From contig CAMLHL010000040.1 of assembly GCA_946479855.1 (NCBI GenBank), forward strand, positions 1 to 27,615: DNA of 27,615 bases. The letters are read 5' to 3'. Below the pieces are notes generated by a model. That model saw only the letters and a list, made by a program, of their open reading frames with translations, was not told where the DNA came from and ran no database searches. Both the position numbers and the translations under genes were made by a program. This stretch comes from an uncultured Pseudomonadota bacterium. Lineage in GTDB: Bacteria; Pseudomonadota; Gammaproteobacteria; Burkholderiales; Rhodocyclaceae. Positions 18,340 through 26,311 of the stretch are shown one piece after another (positions within the stretch are counted from its first letter, which is position 1; each line of letters opens with the position of its first letter).

Positions 18340-20166
18340 GTGTCGACCGTAGCATCCAGCGAATCCAAGGCATTGAACGTCCTGCGCGACGTCTTCGGCT
18401 ACCCCGCCTTCCGCGGCGCCCAGGCTGAAATCATCGCGCATGTCGCGGGCGGCGGCGACGCGCTGGTGCTGATGCCGACCGGCGGCGGCAAGAGCCTCTG
18501 CTACCAAATTCCCGCCCTGCTCCGCCCCGGTTGCGCCGTCGTCGTCTCGCCCCTGATCGCCCTGATGCAGGACCAGGTCGATGCCCTGACCCAGCTCGGC
18601 GTCAAGGCCGCCTGCCTCAATTCGACGCTCGACTGGCGCGAAGCGCAGGCCGTCGAGCAGGCCATCTTCAACGGCAGGCTCGACCTCGTCTACATCGCCC
18701 CCGAGCGCCTGCTGCTCGACCGTACGCTGGCCATGCTCGACGCGCTGTCGGAAGCCGGCAAGCTGGCGCTGTTCGCCATCGACGAAGCGCACTGCGTCTC
18801 GCAATGGGGCCACGATTTCCGCCCGGAATACCTGCAGCTCTCAGCCCTGCACGAGCGTTACCCGGCAGTGCCGCGGATCGCGCTGACCGCTACCGCCGAC
18901 CAGGCGACGCGCAATGAAATCCTGCAGCGTCTCGGCCTCGGCGAAGCGCGCGTCTTCCTCTCCAGCTTCGACCGGCCGAACATCCGCTATACCGTCGTCG
19001 AGAAGGACAACGCCAAGAAGCAGCTGCTCGGCTTCCTGGCCGGCCGCCAGGGCCAGGCCGGCATCGTCTATTGCCTGTCGCGCAAGAAGGTCGAGGAAAC
19101 CGCCGCCTGGCTATCCGAGCAAGGTTATCCCGCCCTGCCCTACCACGCCGGCCTGCCGGCGCCGGAACGGGCCGCCAACCAGCGCCGCTTCCTGCGCGAG
19201 GAAGGCCTGATCATGTGCGCGACGATCGCCTTCGGCATGGGCATCGACAAGCCGGACGTCCGCTTCGTCGGCCACCTCGACCTGCCGAAGAGCATCGAGG
19301 CCTACTATCAGGAAACCGGCCGCGCCGGCCGCGACGGCGAACCGGCCGAGGCCTGGATGGCCTACGGCATGCAGGATGTCGCATTGCAGCACGCGCGGAT
19401 CGCCGAATCGGGCGCCGCCGAGGGCCAGAAGATCCTCGAAGCGCAGCGCCTGACCGCCCTGCTCGCCTATTGCGAGGCACCACGCTGCCGCCGGCAGGTA
19501 TTGCTCAACTACTTCGGCGAGGAACGCGTGCCCTGCGGCAACTGCGACGTGTGCACCGAACCGCCGGAACTCTGGGACGGCACGCAGGCGGCGCAGAAGG
19601 CGCTGTCGGCCATCTTCCGCACCGGCATGCGCTTCGGCGTCACGCACCTGACCGACATCCTGCGCGGCAAGGCAACCGACAAGGTCAAGCAATGGAACCA
19701 CGACCAGCTGCCGACCTTCGGCGTCGGCAGCGACCTCGATGAACATGCCTGGAAGAGCGTCTTCCGCCAGCTCGCCGCGGCCGGGCTGGTCCATGTCGAC
19801 ATGGCCGAGCACGGCGCCCTGCAACTGACCGACGCCGCCCGCGAGGTGCTCAAGGGCCAGCGCAGCGTGCAACTGCGCCGGCCGCTCAAACGCAAGACGG
19901 CGCCGTCGCGGAGCAGCGGCAGCGTGGTCAGTGACCTGTCACCGGCCGATGAGGCCCTGTTCCAGCTGCTGCGCCAATGGCGGGCCGATACCGCCCGCGA
20001 ACAGGCGGTGCCGGCCTACGTCATCCTGCACGACAAGACCCTGCGCGAACTGGCCGAGGTCCGCCCGGCCAGCCACGGCCTGCTGGCCGGCATCACCGGC
20101 ATGGGCAGCGCCAAGATCGAGCACTATGGCACCGAGCTGCTGGCGCTGATCCGCGCCGAGGGCTGA
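18340..20166 (+). CDS. recQ: ATP-dependent DNA helicase RecQ
   Basis: RecQ is a 3'-5' DNA helicase of the RecF recombination and replication-repair pathways. The 608-residue product is a full RecQ. Walker A is PTGGGKS (46-52), DEAH is at 148-151, and the aromatic-rich loop is [14 protein letters not shown]. The second RecA domain has [20 protein letters not shown] and [12 protein letters not shown]. The zinc site is in the RQC region (CEAPRCRRQ and CGNCDVC), and an HRDC domain occupies about 530-608. The start is GTG at 18340, 10 bp after the lpxH stop, with only a weak Shine-Dalgarno (an ATG-less start, probably coupled). DUF2238 follows after 1 bp. Confidence 0.97.
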   Translation: MSTVASSESKALNVLRDVFGYPAFRGAQAEIIAHVAGGGDALVLMPTGGGKSLCYQIPALLRPGCAVVVSPLIALMQDQVDALTQLGVKAACLNSTLDWREAQAVEQAIFNGRLDLVYIAPERLLLDRTLAMLDALSEAGKLALFAIDEAHCVSQWGHDFRPEYLQLSALHERYPAVPRIALTATADQATRNEILQRLGLGEARVFLSSFDRPNIRYTVVEKDNAKKQLLGFLAGRQGQAGIVYCLSRKKVEETAAWLSEQGYPALPYHAGLPAPERAANQRRFLREEGLIMCATIAFGMGIDKPDVRFVGHLDLPKSIEAYYQETGRAGRDGEPAEAWMAYGMQDVALQHARIAESGAAEGQKILEAQRLTALLAYCEAPRCRRQVLLNYFGEERVPCGNCDVCTEPPELWDGTQAAQKALSAIFRTGMRFGVTHLTDILRGKATDKVKQWNHDQLPTFGVGSDLDEHAWKSVFRQLAAAGLVHVDMAEHGALQLTDAAREVLKGQRSVQLRRPLKRKTAPSRSSGSVVSDLSPADEALFQLLRQWRADTAREQAVPAYVILHDKTLRELAEVRPASHGLLAGITGMGSAKIEHYGTELLALIRAEG

Positions 20167-20167
20167 G

Positions 20168-20809
20168 ATGGATCGGCGCGCCGCGCTTGACGCCACCCTG
20201 GCCGGCATCGTTGGCGCCGCGCTGCTCGTCTCCGGCCTCGCGCCCTACGACCGTCTGACCTGGCTGATGGAAGTGGCGCCGGTGCTGATCGCCCTGCCGC
20301 TGATGATCGCCACGCGACGAACCTACCCGCTGACCCCGCTGCTCACCCTCCTGATCGCCGCCCATGCGCTGGTCCTGATCGGCGGCGGCGCCTATACCTA
20401 TGCCCGCGTGCCCTTCGGTTTCTGGCTACAAGAATTGCTCGGCACGGTGCGCAACCCCTACGACAAGCTTGGCCACCTGATGCAGGGCTTCGTGCCTGCG
20501 CTGGTCGCCCGCGAAATCCTGTTGCGAGGCGACTATGTGCGGGGGCGCAAGATGACCGGCTTTCTGTGCATCTGCATCGCGCTGGCGATTAGCGCCTGTT
20601 ACGAACTGATCGAATGGGGCGCCGCCATCAGCCTCGGCCAGGGTGCCGACGAATTCCTCGGCACGCAGGGCGACATTTGGGATACCCAGTCGGACATGTT
20701 CATGGCCTTGATCGGCTCGAGCGCCGCCATCGCCCTGCTGTCACGCTGGCACGACCGCCAGTTGGCGAAGCTGCAGGCGGTTGCCACAAGTTTCAGAAGT
20801 CGGCCGTAG
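20168..20809 (+). CDS. YjdF/DUF2238 family integral membrane protein
   Basis: The 213-residue protein has about five or six hydrophobic segments. It carries the conserved family motifs NPYDKLGHLMQGF, ACYELIEWGAAI and GTQGDIWDTQSDMFMAL, with charged residues embedded between helices. The family is widespread in bacteria and named after E. coli YjdF; its biochemical function is not established as far as I know. The ATG begins one base after the recQ stop, so it is the last gene of the plus-strand run. The acidic and His residues in the membrane motifs suggest a metal- or lipid-related enzyme or transporter, but this is speculation. Confidence 0.88.
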   Translation: MDRRAALDATLAGIVGAALLVSGLAPYDRLTWLMEVAPVLIALPLMIATRRTYPLTPLLTLLIAAHALVLIGGGAYTYARVPFGFWLQELLGTVRNPYDKLGHLMQGFVPALVAREILLRGDYVRGRKMTGFLCICIALAISACYELIEWGAAISLGQGADEFLGTQGDIWDTQSDMFMALIGSSAAIALLSRWHDRQLAKLQAVATSFRSRP

Positions 20810-20837
20810 CGCATCCACGGTCGACTTCCTGCAACAG

Positions 20838-20872
20838 AAAAAAAGAATACGGCCGGCGGCACAGCCGGCCGT
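20838..20872 (-). terminator. Intrinsic terminator of the rhlE-type gene
   Basis: ACGGCCGGC (20849-20857), loop GGCACA and GCCGGCCGT (20864-20872) form a perfect 9-bp stem. On the minus strand it is followed by ATTCTTTTTTT, a good U tract. It lies 7 bp beyond the helicase stop. On the plus strand no T run follows, so it is mainly a minus-strand terminator. Confidence 0.85.
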
Positions 20873-20878
20873 GCAGGC

Positions 20879-22156
20879 TCAGCGGTGGCGGCTGCCGCTG
20901 CGGTGTTGCTGGGGCCCGCCGGGTTTTTGCGCGGCCTTCTGGCCCTGCGAGCGCCCCGGTTGCGGCGGGCGCGGGCCGCGCGGCGGCTGCACCGGACGGG
21001 GAGCAGCGGTGGCCGATTGCTCGAAGCCGGGAATAACGACGCGTTCGAGGTTGCGCTTGATCAGTTTCTCGATATCGCGCAAATTCGCCCGTTCGTCGTG
21101 GCAGACCAGCGAAATCGCCTCGCCTTCCATGCCAGCGCGGCCAGTACGGCCGATGCGGTGCACGTAGTCTTCCGGTACGTTGGGCAGTTCGTAATTGATC
21201 ACGTAGGGCAGCGCATCGATGTCGATGCCGCGCGCTGCGATGTCGGTGGCGACCAGGGCGACCAGCTTGCCGTCCTTGAAGTCACCCAGCGCACGGGTCC
21301 GGGCACCCTGCGACTTGTCGCCGTGGATGGCGGCCGACTTGATGCCGGCCTTGTCCAGCGTCCGGGCCAGCGCGTCGGCGCCGTGCTTGGTGCGGGCAAA
21401 GACCAGCACCTGGTGCCAGCCGCGGGTGGCGAACAGGTGGCAGAGCAGTTCCTTCTTCTTTTCGCGATCGGTTTCGATGACGCGCTGGGTCACCGTTTCG
21501 GCCGAGGTATTGCGCGGCGCGACGTCCACCGAGACCGGCTTGTTCAACAGGCCGGCCGCCAGTTCGCGGATTTCCGGCGAGAAGGTGGCCGAGAACATCA
21601 GGTTCTGGCGTTGCTTGGGCAGCAGGGCGATGATCTTGCGGATGTCGCGGATGAAGCCCATGTCGAGCATGCGGTCGGCTTCATCGAGGACGAAAATTTC
21701 GATCGCCGAGAGGTCGACCGTCCGCTGCTGAACGTGGTCGAGCAAGCGGCCCGGCGTGGCGACCAGGATGTCGACGCCGCGGCGCAGGTTGGCGATCTGC
21801 GGATTGATGCCGACACCGCCGAAGACGGCCAGCGAATTGATGGGCAAGTGCTTGCCATAGGTGCGGACGCTTTCCTCGACCTGGATGGCCAGTTCGCGGG
21901 TCGGCGTCAGGACCAGCACGCGCGGCGTCTTGGCGATCCGTGTCAGGCGGTCGTTCGGGCCGCCGGTCAGCCGGTGCAGGATGGGCAGCGTGAAGCCGGC
22001 TGTCTTGCCGGTACCGGTCTGCGCCGTGGCCATCAGGTCGTGGCCGGCCAGCACGGCGGGGATCGCCTGCTGCTGGATGGGAGTCGGCGTGTCGTAGCCC
22101 TGTTCGGCAACGGCACGCTGGATTTCGGCCTTCAGGCCGAGGTCGGAAAAATGCAT
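20879..22156 (-). CDS. rhlE: DEAD-box RNA helicase, RhlE type
   Basis: DEAD-box helicases remodel RNA in ribosome assembly and mRNA decay. The 425-residue product has all core motifs in order: the Q motif ([11 protein letters not shown]), [65 protein letters not shown] and [10 protein letters not shown]. The start MHFSDLGL and the motif details fit the RhlE branch better than SrmB, DbpA or CsdA. The C-terminal 60 residues are a Pro/Gln/Arg/Gly-rich tail, probably unstructured and RNA-binding. It is monocistronic, with its own terminator and a 190-bp upstream gap containing inverted repeats. AAGGA lies just before the ATG at 22156. Confidence 0.93.
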   Translation of the reverse strand: MHFSDLGLKAEIQRAVAEQGYDTPTPIQQQAIPAVLAGHDLMATAQTGTGKTAGFTLPILHRLTGGPNDRLTRIAKTPRVLVLTPTRELAIQVEESVRTYGKHLPINSLAVFGGVGINPQIANLRRGVDILVATPGRLLDHVQQRTVDLSAIEIFVLDEADRMLDMGFIRDIRKIIALLPKQRQNLMFSATFSPEIRELAAGLLNKPVSVDVAPRNTSAETVTQRVIETDREKKKELLCHLFATRGWHQVLVFARTKHGADALARTLDKAGIKSAAIHGDKSQGARTRALGDFKDGKLVALVATDIAARGIDIDALPYVINYELPNVPEDYVHRIGRTGRAGMEGEAISLVCHDERANLRDIEKLIKRNLERVVIPGFEQSATAAPRPVQPPRGPRPPQPGRSQGQKAAQKPGGPQQHRSGSRHR

Positions 22157-22166
22157 GAAAATCCTT

Positions 22167-22250
22167 GGATAAAGCCCGGCCAGACAAGGCCGGGGTCTGC
22201 GTCATGGCGAGAGAACGGGAAAGCCCGGATTTCGATTTCTGGCCTTATCC
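22167..22250 (-). promoter_or_regulatory. Structured leader of the rhlE-type gene
   Basis: On the minus strand, 11-89 nt before the ATG, a hairpin CCCGGCC-TTGTCT-GGCCGGG (22194-22175) is enclosed by a longer-range pairing of GGATAAGGCC (22250-22241) with GGGCTTTATCC (22177-22167). The two pairings partly compete for the same bases. Such alternatives could regulate translation, for example by cold or by the helicase itself. No transcription start is established. Confidence 0.4.
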
Positions 22251-22348
22251 GGTCAGCCCGAGGGCCAGCCGTTGTTGCCATGGTCGTAGCACAGCCCAAA
22301 TCCGGTGCTTGTGCGCCGCCTCGCAGTCGGCGCGGGAAAATCAGAGAT

Positions 22349-23530
22349 TCAGATCAGGCTTAGACCGCGCTCGAGGTCAGCCTGAAGGTCTTCCACGGCT
22401 TCAAGGCCGACCGCGATGCGCAGCAGGCCTTCGTTGATGCCGGCCGCGGCCCGGGCTTCCGGGGAGATGCGGCCATGCGTGGTGGAGGCAGGATGGGTGA
22501 TGGTCGTCTTGGTGTCGCCGAGATTGGCGGTAATCGACAGCAACTGGCAGTGGTCGACCACCGTCCACGCTTGTTCGCGGGCCCCCTTCACTTCGAAGGA
22601 AACGATGGCACCGCCGGATCTTTGCTGGGTCCTGGCCAGTTCGTGCTGCGGATGCGAGGGCAGGCCGGGGTAGAACACCCGCGCCACCTTGGGATGCGCT
22701 TCCAGCCACGAGGCCAGTTGCAAAGCCGCGGCCGACTGCGCTTCGACGCGCAGTTTCAACGTCTCGATGCCCTTGAGCAGCACCCAGGCGTTGAAAGCGG
22801 AGAGCGTCGGACCGGCGGTACGCAGGTACTTGAAGACCTCTTCGGTCAGCTTTTTCGGGCCGCAGACGGCTCCCCCCAGAACCCGCCCCTGACCATCGAT
22901 GAACTTGGTCGCCGAATGGATGACCAGATCGGCCCCCATTTCCAGCGGACGCTGCAGGATGGGCGTACAGAAACAGTTGTCGACAGCGACCAGAATGCCG
23001 CGGGCGTGGGCAATTGCGGTCAACGCCCGGATATCGGCAATTTCGGTCAGCGGATTCGACGGCGTTTCCAGGAAGAACAACTTCGTTTCCGGACGAATTG
23101 CCGCTTCCCAGGCCGCCGGATCGGTGTGCGAGACGAAAGTGGTGGTGATGCCGGTCCGCGACAAGATATTGTTGAACAGCTGCACAGTGGCGCCGAACAG
23201 GCTGTTCGAGGCAACGATATGGTCGCCCTGCTTGAGGTGCGCCATGATCGCCGCCATGATCGCCGCCATGCCACTGGCGGTCGCGACGCAATCCTCGGCC
23301 CCTTCGAGGGCAGCGAGACGCTCCTCGAACATGGTGACAGTCGGGTTGGAGAAACGGGCGTAAACGTTGCCGTCTTCCTCGCCGGAAAAACGTCGGGCGG
23401 CCTGTGCCGCGCTCTGGAAGACGAAGCTGGAGGTCAGGTACAGCGCCTCAGCATGTTCGCCGAACTGGCTGCGCTCCTGCCCGGCGCGTACGGCCAGTGT
23501 TTCAGGACGGTAAACCGGACGTTCAGTCAT
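22349..23530 (-). CDS. metZ: O-succinylhomoserine sulfhydrylase
   Basis: MetZ makes homocysteine directly from O-succinylhomoserine (or the acetyl ester) and sulfide, using PLP, in the cytosol. The 393-residue product is a Cys/Met metabolism PLP enzyme. It contains YARFSNPTVTMFEERLAALEG, ATASGMAAI, FFLETPSNPL, VAVDNCFCTP and the PLP-binding Lys K209 in HSATKFIDGQG. The C-terminal SITANLGDTKTTITHPASTTH matches MetZ rather than cystathionine enzymes, but close paralogues cannot be fully excluded. The ATG at 23530 shares its A with the purF stop (TGATG) and has GGAGGG upstream; a GTG at 23533 is the alternative start. It is the last gene of the folC-SPOR-cvpA-purF-metZ run. Confidence 0.93.
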   Translation of the reverse strand: MTERPVYRPETLAVRAGQERSQFGEHAEALYLTSSFVFQSAAQAARRFSGEEDGNVYARFSNPTVTMFEERLAALEGAEDCVATASGMAAIMAAIMAHLKQGDHIVASNSLFGATVQLFNNILSRTGITTTFVSHTDPAAWEAAIRPETKLFFLETPSNPLTEIADIRALTAIAHARGILVAVDNCFCTPILQRPLEMGADLVIHSATKFIDGQGRVLGGAVCGPKKLTEEVFKYLRTAGPTLSAFNAWVLLKGIETLKLRVEAQSAAALQLASWLEAHPKVARVFYPGLPSHPQHELARTQQRSGGAIVSFEVKGAREQAWTVVDHCQLLSITANLGDTKTTITHPASTTHGRISPEARAAAGINEGLLRIAVGLEAVEDLQADLERGLSLI

Positions 23531-25071
23531 CACTCCTGCCCTCCATTTGCCAGGCCGAGCACCATCTGCTGCGAAGCGCGGCCATCGCCATCATCGTCGT
23601 TCTTGGCCGGCTTGCCGCTACTGCGCTTGCCCTCGACGGCATCGAGATAGTAGTCGTCGATATCGCCGGTAATATAGCAACCATCGAAGCAGGAAGCATC
23701 GAACACCGTCAGGTCGGCACGCAGGGCGGTGATCGACTGCTTCAGGGCCTCGATGTCCTGGTAGACCAGCGCGTCGGCACCGATTTCGGCAGCGATCTGC
23801 TCGTCGGTCCGGCCCGTGGCGATCAGTTCGGCCCGGGTCGGCATGTCGATGCCGTAAACATTGGGGAAGCGCACCGGTGGTGCCGCCGAGGCGAAATAAA
23901 CCTTGGTCGCGCCGGCGGCGCGGGCCATTTCGACAATTTCGCGGCTCGTCGTGCCGCGTACGATGGAGTCATCGACCAGCAACACGCGCTTGTCCCTGAA
24001 TTCCTGGCCGACGGTATTCAGTTTCTGGCGCACCGACTTCTTGCGCATCGCCTGGCCCGGCATGATGAAGGTCCGACCGACATAACGGTTCTTGACGAAA
24101 CCTTCGCGGAACGGAATGCCCAGCGCCTGTGCCAGCTGCATCGCCGCCGGGCGGCTCGAATCGGGAATCGGGATGACGACGTCGATTTCGTCGATCGGGA
24201 TGTGCTTCTTGACCTTCTCGGCGAGCAATTCGCCCATGGCCAGGCGGGCCTCATAGACCGAGACGCCGTCGATAACGGTGTCCGGGCGGGCGAGATAGAC
24301 GTATTCGAAAATGCACGGAGCGTACATCGGCTGCTGCGCACACTGGCGGCTGTGCAACTGATGGTTGAAATCAATGAAGACGGCCTCGCCCGGCTCGATG
24401 TCGCGGACCATCTTGAAACCCAGCGTATCAAGCGCGACGGATTCGGAGGAGACGAGATATTCCATGCCGTCCGCCGTTTCGTTCTGGCCATAGACCAGCG
24501 GCCGGATGCCGTGCGGATCGCGGAAGGCCAGCAGGCCATAACCGGCGATCAGGACGACGACCGCGTAAGCGCCGCGGCAGCGGCGATGGACGCCACCGAC
24601 CGCCTGGAAGATGGCATCGACATCCAGCTCATAGCCATGCGCCGCCGACTGCAGTTCGTGCGCCAAAACGTTGAGCAGCACTTCCGAATCGGAATTGGTG
24701 TTGATATGCCGGCGGTCGAGACGGAACATCTCGCCCTTCAGCTGTTCGGCATTGGTCAGGTTGCCGTTGTGGCCGAGCACCAGGCCGAACGGTGAATTGA
24801 CGTAGAACGGTTGGGCTTCGGCGAAATTGTAGGCCGAACCGGCAGTCGGGTAGCGGACATGACCGATGCCGCAGTTGCCGGGCAAGGCGCGCATGTTGCG
24901 GGTGCGGAACACGTCGCGCACCAGCCCCGGCCCCTTGTGCAGGTGGAAGGTATTGCCCTCTGCCGTCGCGATGCCCGCCGCGTCCTGGCCGCGGTGCTGG
25001 AGCACCATCAGACCGTCATAAAGCAGCTGATTGACCGGCGTGGTCGCCATTACGCCCAAGATCCCGCACAT
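23530..25071 (-). CDS. purF: Amidophosphoribosyltransferase (PRPP amidotransferase)
   Basis: PurF catalyses the first committed step of purine synthesis: PRPP plus glutamine to phosphoribosylamine. The 513-residue product begins MCGILGVM, so Cys2 becomes the N-terminal nucleophile after Met removal. No long propeptide is present. The glutaminase domain shows GIGHVRYPTAG, LGHNGNLTN and INTNSDSE. The PRPP-transferase domain shows VVIPIPDSSRPAAMQLA, FVKNRYVGRTFIMPGQ and the PRPP loop VLLVDDSIVRGTT. The C-terminal FDASCFDGCYITGDID is as in the E. coli-type enzyme; no full set of Fe-S cluster Cys is evident. CAGGA lies 6 nt before the ATG. It follows cvpA by 12 bp, as in E. coli, where cvpA and purF are co-transcribed. 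Confidence 0.98.
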   Translation of the reverse strand: MCGILGVMATTPVNQLLYDGLMVLQHRGQDAAGIATAEGNTFHLHKGPGLVRDVFRTRNMRALPGNCGIGHVRYPTAGSAYNFAEAQPFYVNSPFGLVLGHNGNLTNAEQLKGEMFRLDRRHINTNSDSEVLLNVLAHELQSAAHGYELDVDAIFQAVGGVHRRCRGAYAVVVLIAGYGLLAFRDPHGIRPLVYGQNETADGMEYLVSSESVALDTLGFKMVRDIEPGEAVFIDFNHQLHSRQCAQQPMYAPCIFEYVYLARPDTVIDGVSVYEARLAMGELLAEKVKKHIPIDEIDVVIPIPDSSRPAAMQLAQALGIPFREGFVKNRYVGRTFIMPGQAMRKKSVRQKLNTVGQEFRDKRVLLVDDSIVRGTTSREIVEMARAAGATKVYFASAAPPVRFPNVYGIDMPTRAELIATGRTDEQIAAEIGADALVYQDIEALKQSITALRADLTVFDASCFDGCYITGDIDDYYLDAVEGKRSSGKPAKNDDDGDGRASQQMVLGLANGGQE

Positions 25072-25083
25072 AGTATTTCCTGC

Positions 25084-25575
25084 CTAGCTAAATCGAATTC
25101 GTTTTGCCAAATCGTCCGGCAACCAGGGTTTGGCTGCCAGGACGGCTGTTTCCAGAGGAGCGGCCAGTGTTGCCGTCCGCCACCAGGGCTGCATCGGCGC
25201 CGAGGTCATGCCCCCCAGCCCGACCAGCACCATACACACCAGTACGCCGCGCACCAGGCCGAAGACCATGCCCAGGATGCGATCCGAAACGGATAACCCG
25301 AGGGCCTTGACCATGCTCCCGATCAGCATTCTGATCAGGGCCATGACGACCAGCACGCCGACAAAAATCACGATGCACCCCGCCAGGGTCCGCAGGGCCG
25401 GGTCGGTCACGCCGGCAAAAACCAGATGGCCGATCGTCGCCCCGAATTTGACAGCAGCGAAGATTGCCAGTGCCCAGGCCAGCAGCGCGATAACTTCGCC
25501 AACCACACCCCGCCACAAACCGAACAGCAGCGACAGAGCGACGATGCCGATGGCGACGTAATCGAATCCCGTCAT
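25084..25575 (-). CDS. cvpA: CvpA family membrane protein
   Basis: CvpA is an inner-membrane protein first linked to colicin V production; its molecular role is unsettled. The 163-residue product has four hydrophobic segments: about 5-20 (YVAIGIVALSLLFGLWRG), 26-45, 63-83 (GCIVIFVGVLVVMALIRMLI) and 103-120. The family signature GLWRGVVGEV follows the first helix. The start ATG overlaps the SPOR stop (ATGA), indicating translational coupling. Its position directly before purF is conserved across proteobacteria. Confidence 0.94.
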   Translation of the reverse strand: MTGFDYVAIGIVALSLLFGLWRGVVGEVIALLAWALAIFAAVKFGATIGHLVFAGVTDPALRTLAGCIVIFVGVLVVMALIRMLIGSMVKALGLSVSDRILGMVFGLVRGVLVCMVLVGLGGMTSAPMQPWWRTATLAAPLETAVLAAKPWLPDDLAKRIRFS

Positions 25576-26309
25576 GGCTTGGCAGCGACGACCCCGGAAA
25601 CACCGATGCGCTGCATTTTCTCAAGCGCCTTTTCGGCAGCCTCGCGATTCGCAAAGGGGCCGGCACGGACACGTGTTTTCCTGCCCTGCGGCGTGTCAAG
25701 CGGTTCGCTGAAGGTCTTGATCCCCTGTTCGGTCAGTTTGGCCTTCAAGGTCTTGACGTTGGCTTCATTGGAAAAGGCACCGATCAACACCAGATATTCG
25801 CCCCCTTTTGCCGCCGGCCTGGACTCTGCCGACTGACCGGCCAGCAGGGCGGCCGCCCGCTTGGCATCATCGCCCTTGGGTTTCTCGGTCGGCTTCGCGA
25901 CTGGCTTCTCAGCCGCCTTGTCGGCCTTGGGAGCGGTTTTTTCAGACGGCTTTGCACTGTCCTTGTCGGCCGACTTCGCATCCTTGGCGACATCCAGCAC
26001 CCGGGCCGTCGGCTTGACGGGTGATTCTCCGGCGGGCTTGGTCTCCGGCACGGCAAGCGGTGCCTTGTCAGGCGCCACAGTCGCCGGTTTTTCGGCCGGC
26101 TTCTCGGCGGGTGCAGCTGCGAACTTGGGAGCAAACGGCTTTTCATCCTGGCCCGGAATGCGGATTTCAACATCCTGCACCGTCTGACGCGGCTCGCGAT
26201 CCATCACCATGGGCAGCACTACCGCGACCACGGAAACAAAGAATATCGCACCGACCAAACGGCGGCGGGCGCGCTTCTTAAGGTGCAACTGGGCGTCGTT
26301 GTCGTCCAT
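25572..26309 (-). CDS. SPOR-domain membrane protein (DedD-like)
   Basis: SPOR domains bind denuded glycan strands at the division septum. The 245-residue product is a bitopic protein. It has a short basic cytosolic N-terminus (KKRARRR), one membrane helix (about 18-35, LVGAIFFVSVVAVVLPMVM), and a long Lys/Pro/Ala-rich periplasmic linker (about 55-160) with repeated EKPxxKP units. A C-terminal SPOR domain follows at about 168-243 (EYLVLIGAFSNEANVKTLKA, TRVRAGPFANREAAEKAL). This is the DedD arrangement, and the folC-dedD-cvpA-purF order is also found in E. coli, but the gene name is by analogy. It starts 2 bp after the folC stop. Confidence 0.9.
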   Translation of the reverse strand: MDDNDAQLHLKKRARRRLVGAIFFVSVVAVVLPMVMDREPRQTVQDVEIRIPGQDEKPFAPKFAAAPAEKPAEKPATVAPDKAPLAVPETKPAGESPVKPTARVLDVAKDAKSADKDSAKPSEKTAPKADKAAEKPVAKPTEKPKGDDAKRAAALLAGQSAESRPAAKGGEYLVLIGAFSNEANVKTLKAKLTEQGIKTFSEPLDTPQGRKTRVRAGPFANREAAEKALEKMQRIGVSGVVAAKP

Positions 26310-26311
26310 GA

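Noticed and set aside
20885..22363. 492-codon plus-strand frame opposite the rhlE-type gene
   Set aside because: Antisense shadow; the DEAD-box motifs are on the minus strand and a minus-strand terminator follows them.
23241..23270. 12-bp tandem repeat (GCCATGATCGCC) in metZ
   Set aside because: It encodes an Ala/Ile/Met helix at the normal place and length of the family, so it is coincidence of codon use and not an insertion.
22475..24795. Long plus-strand frames opposite metZ and purF
   Set aside because: Antisense shadows of two well-conserved enzymes.
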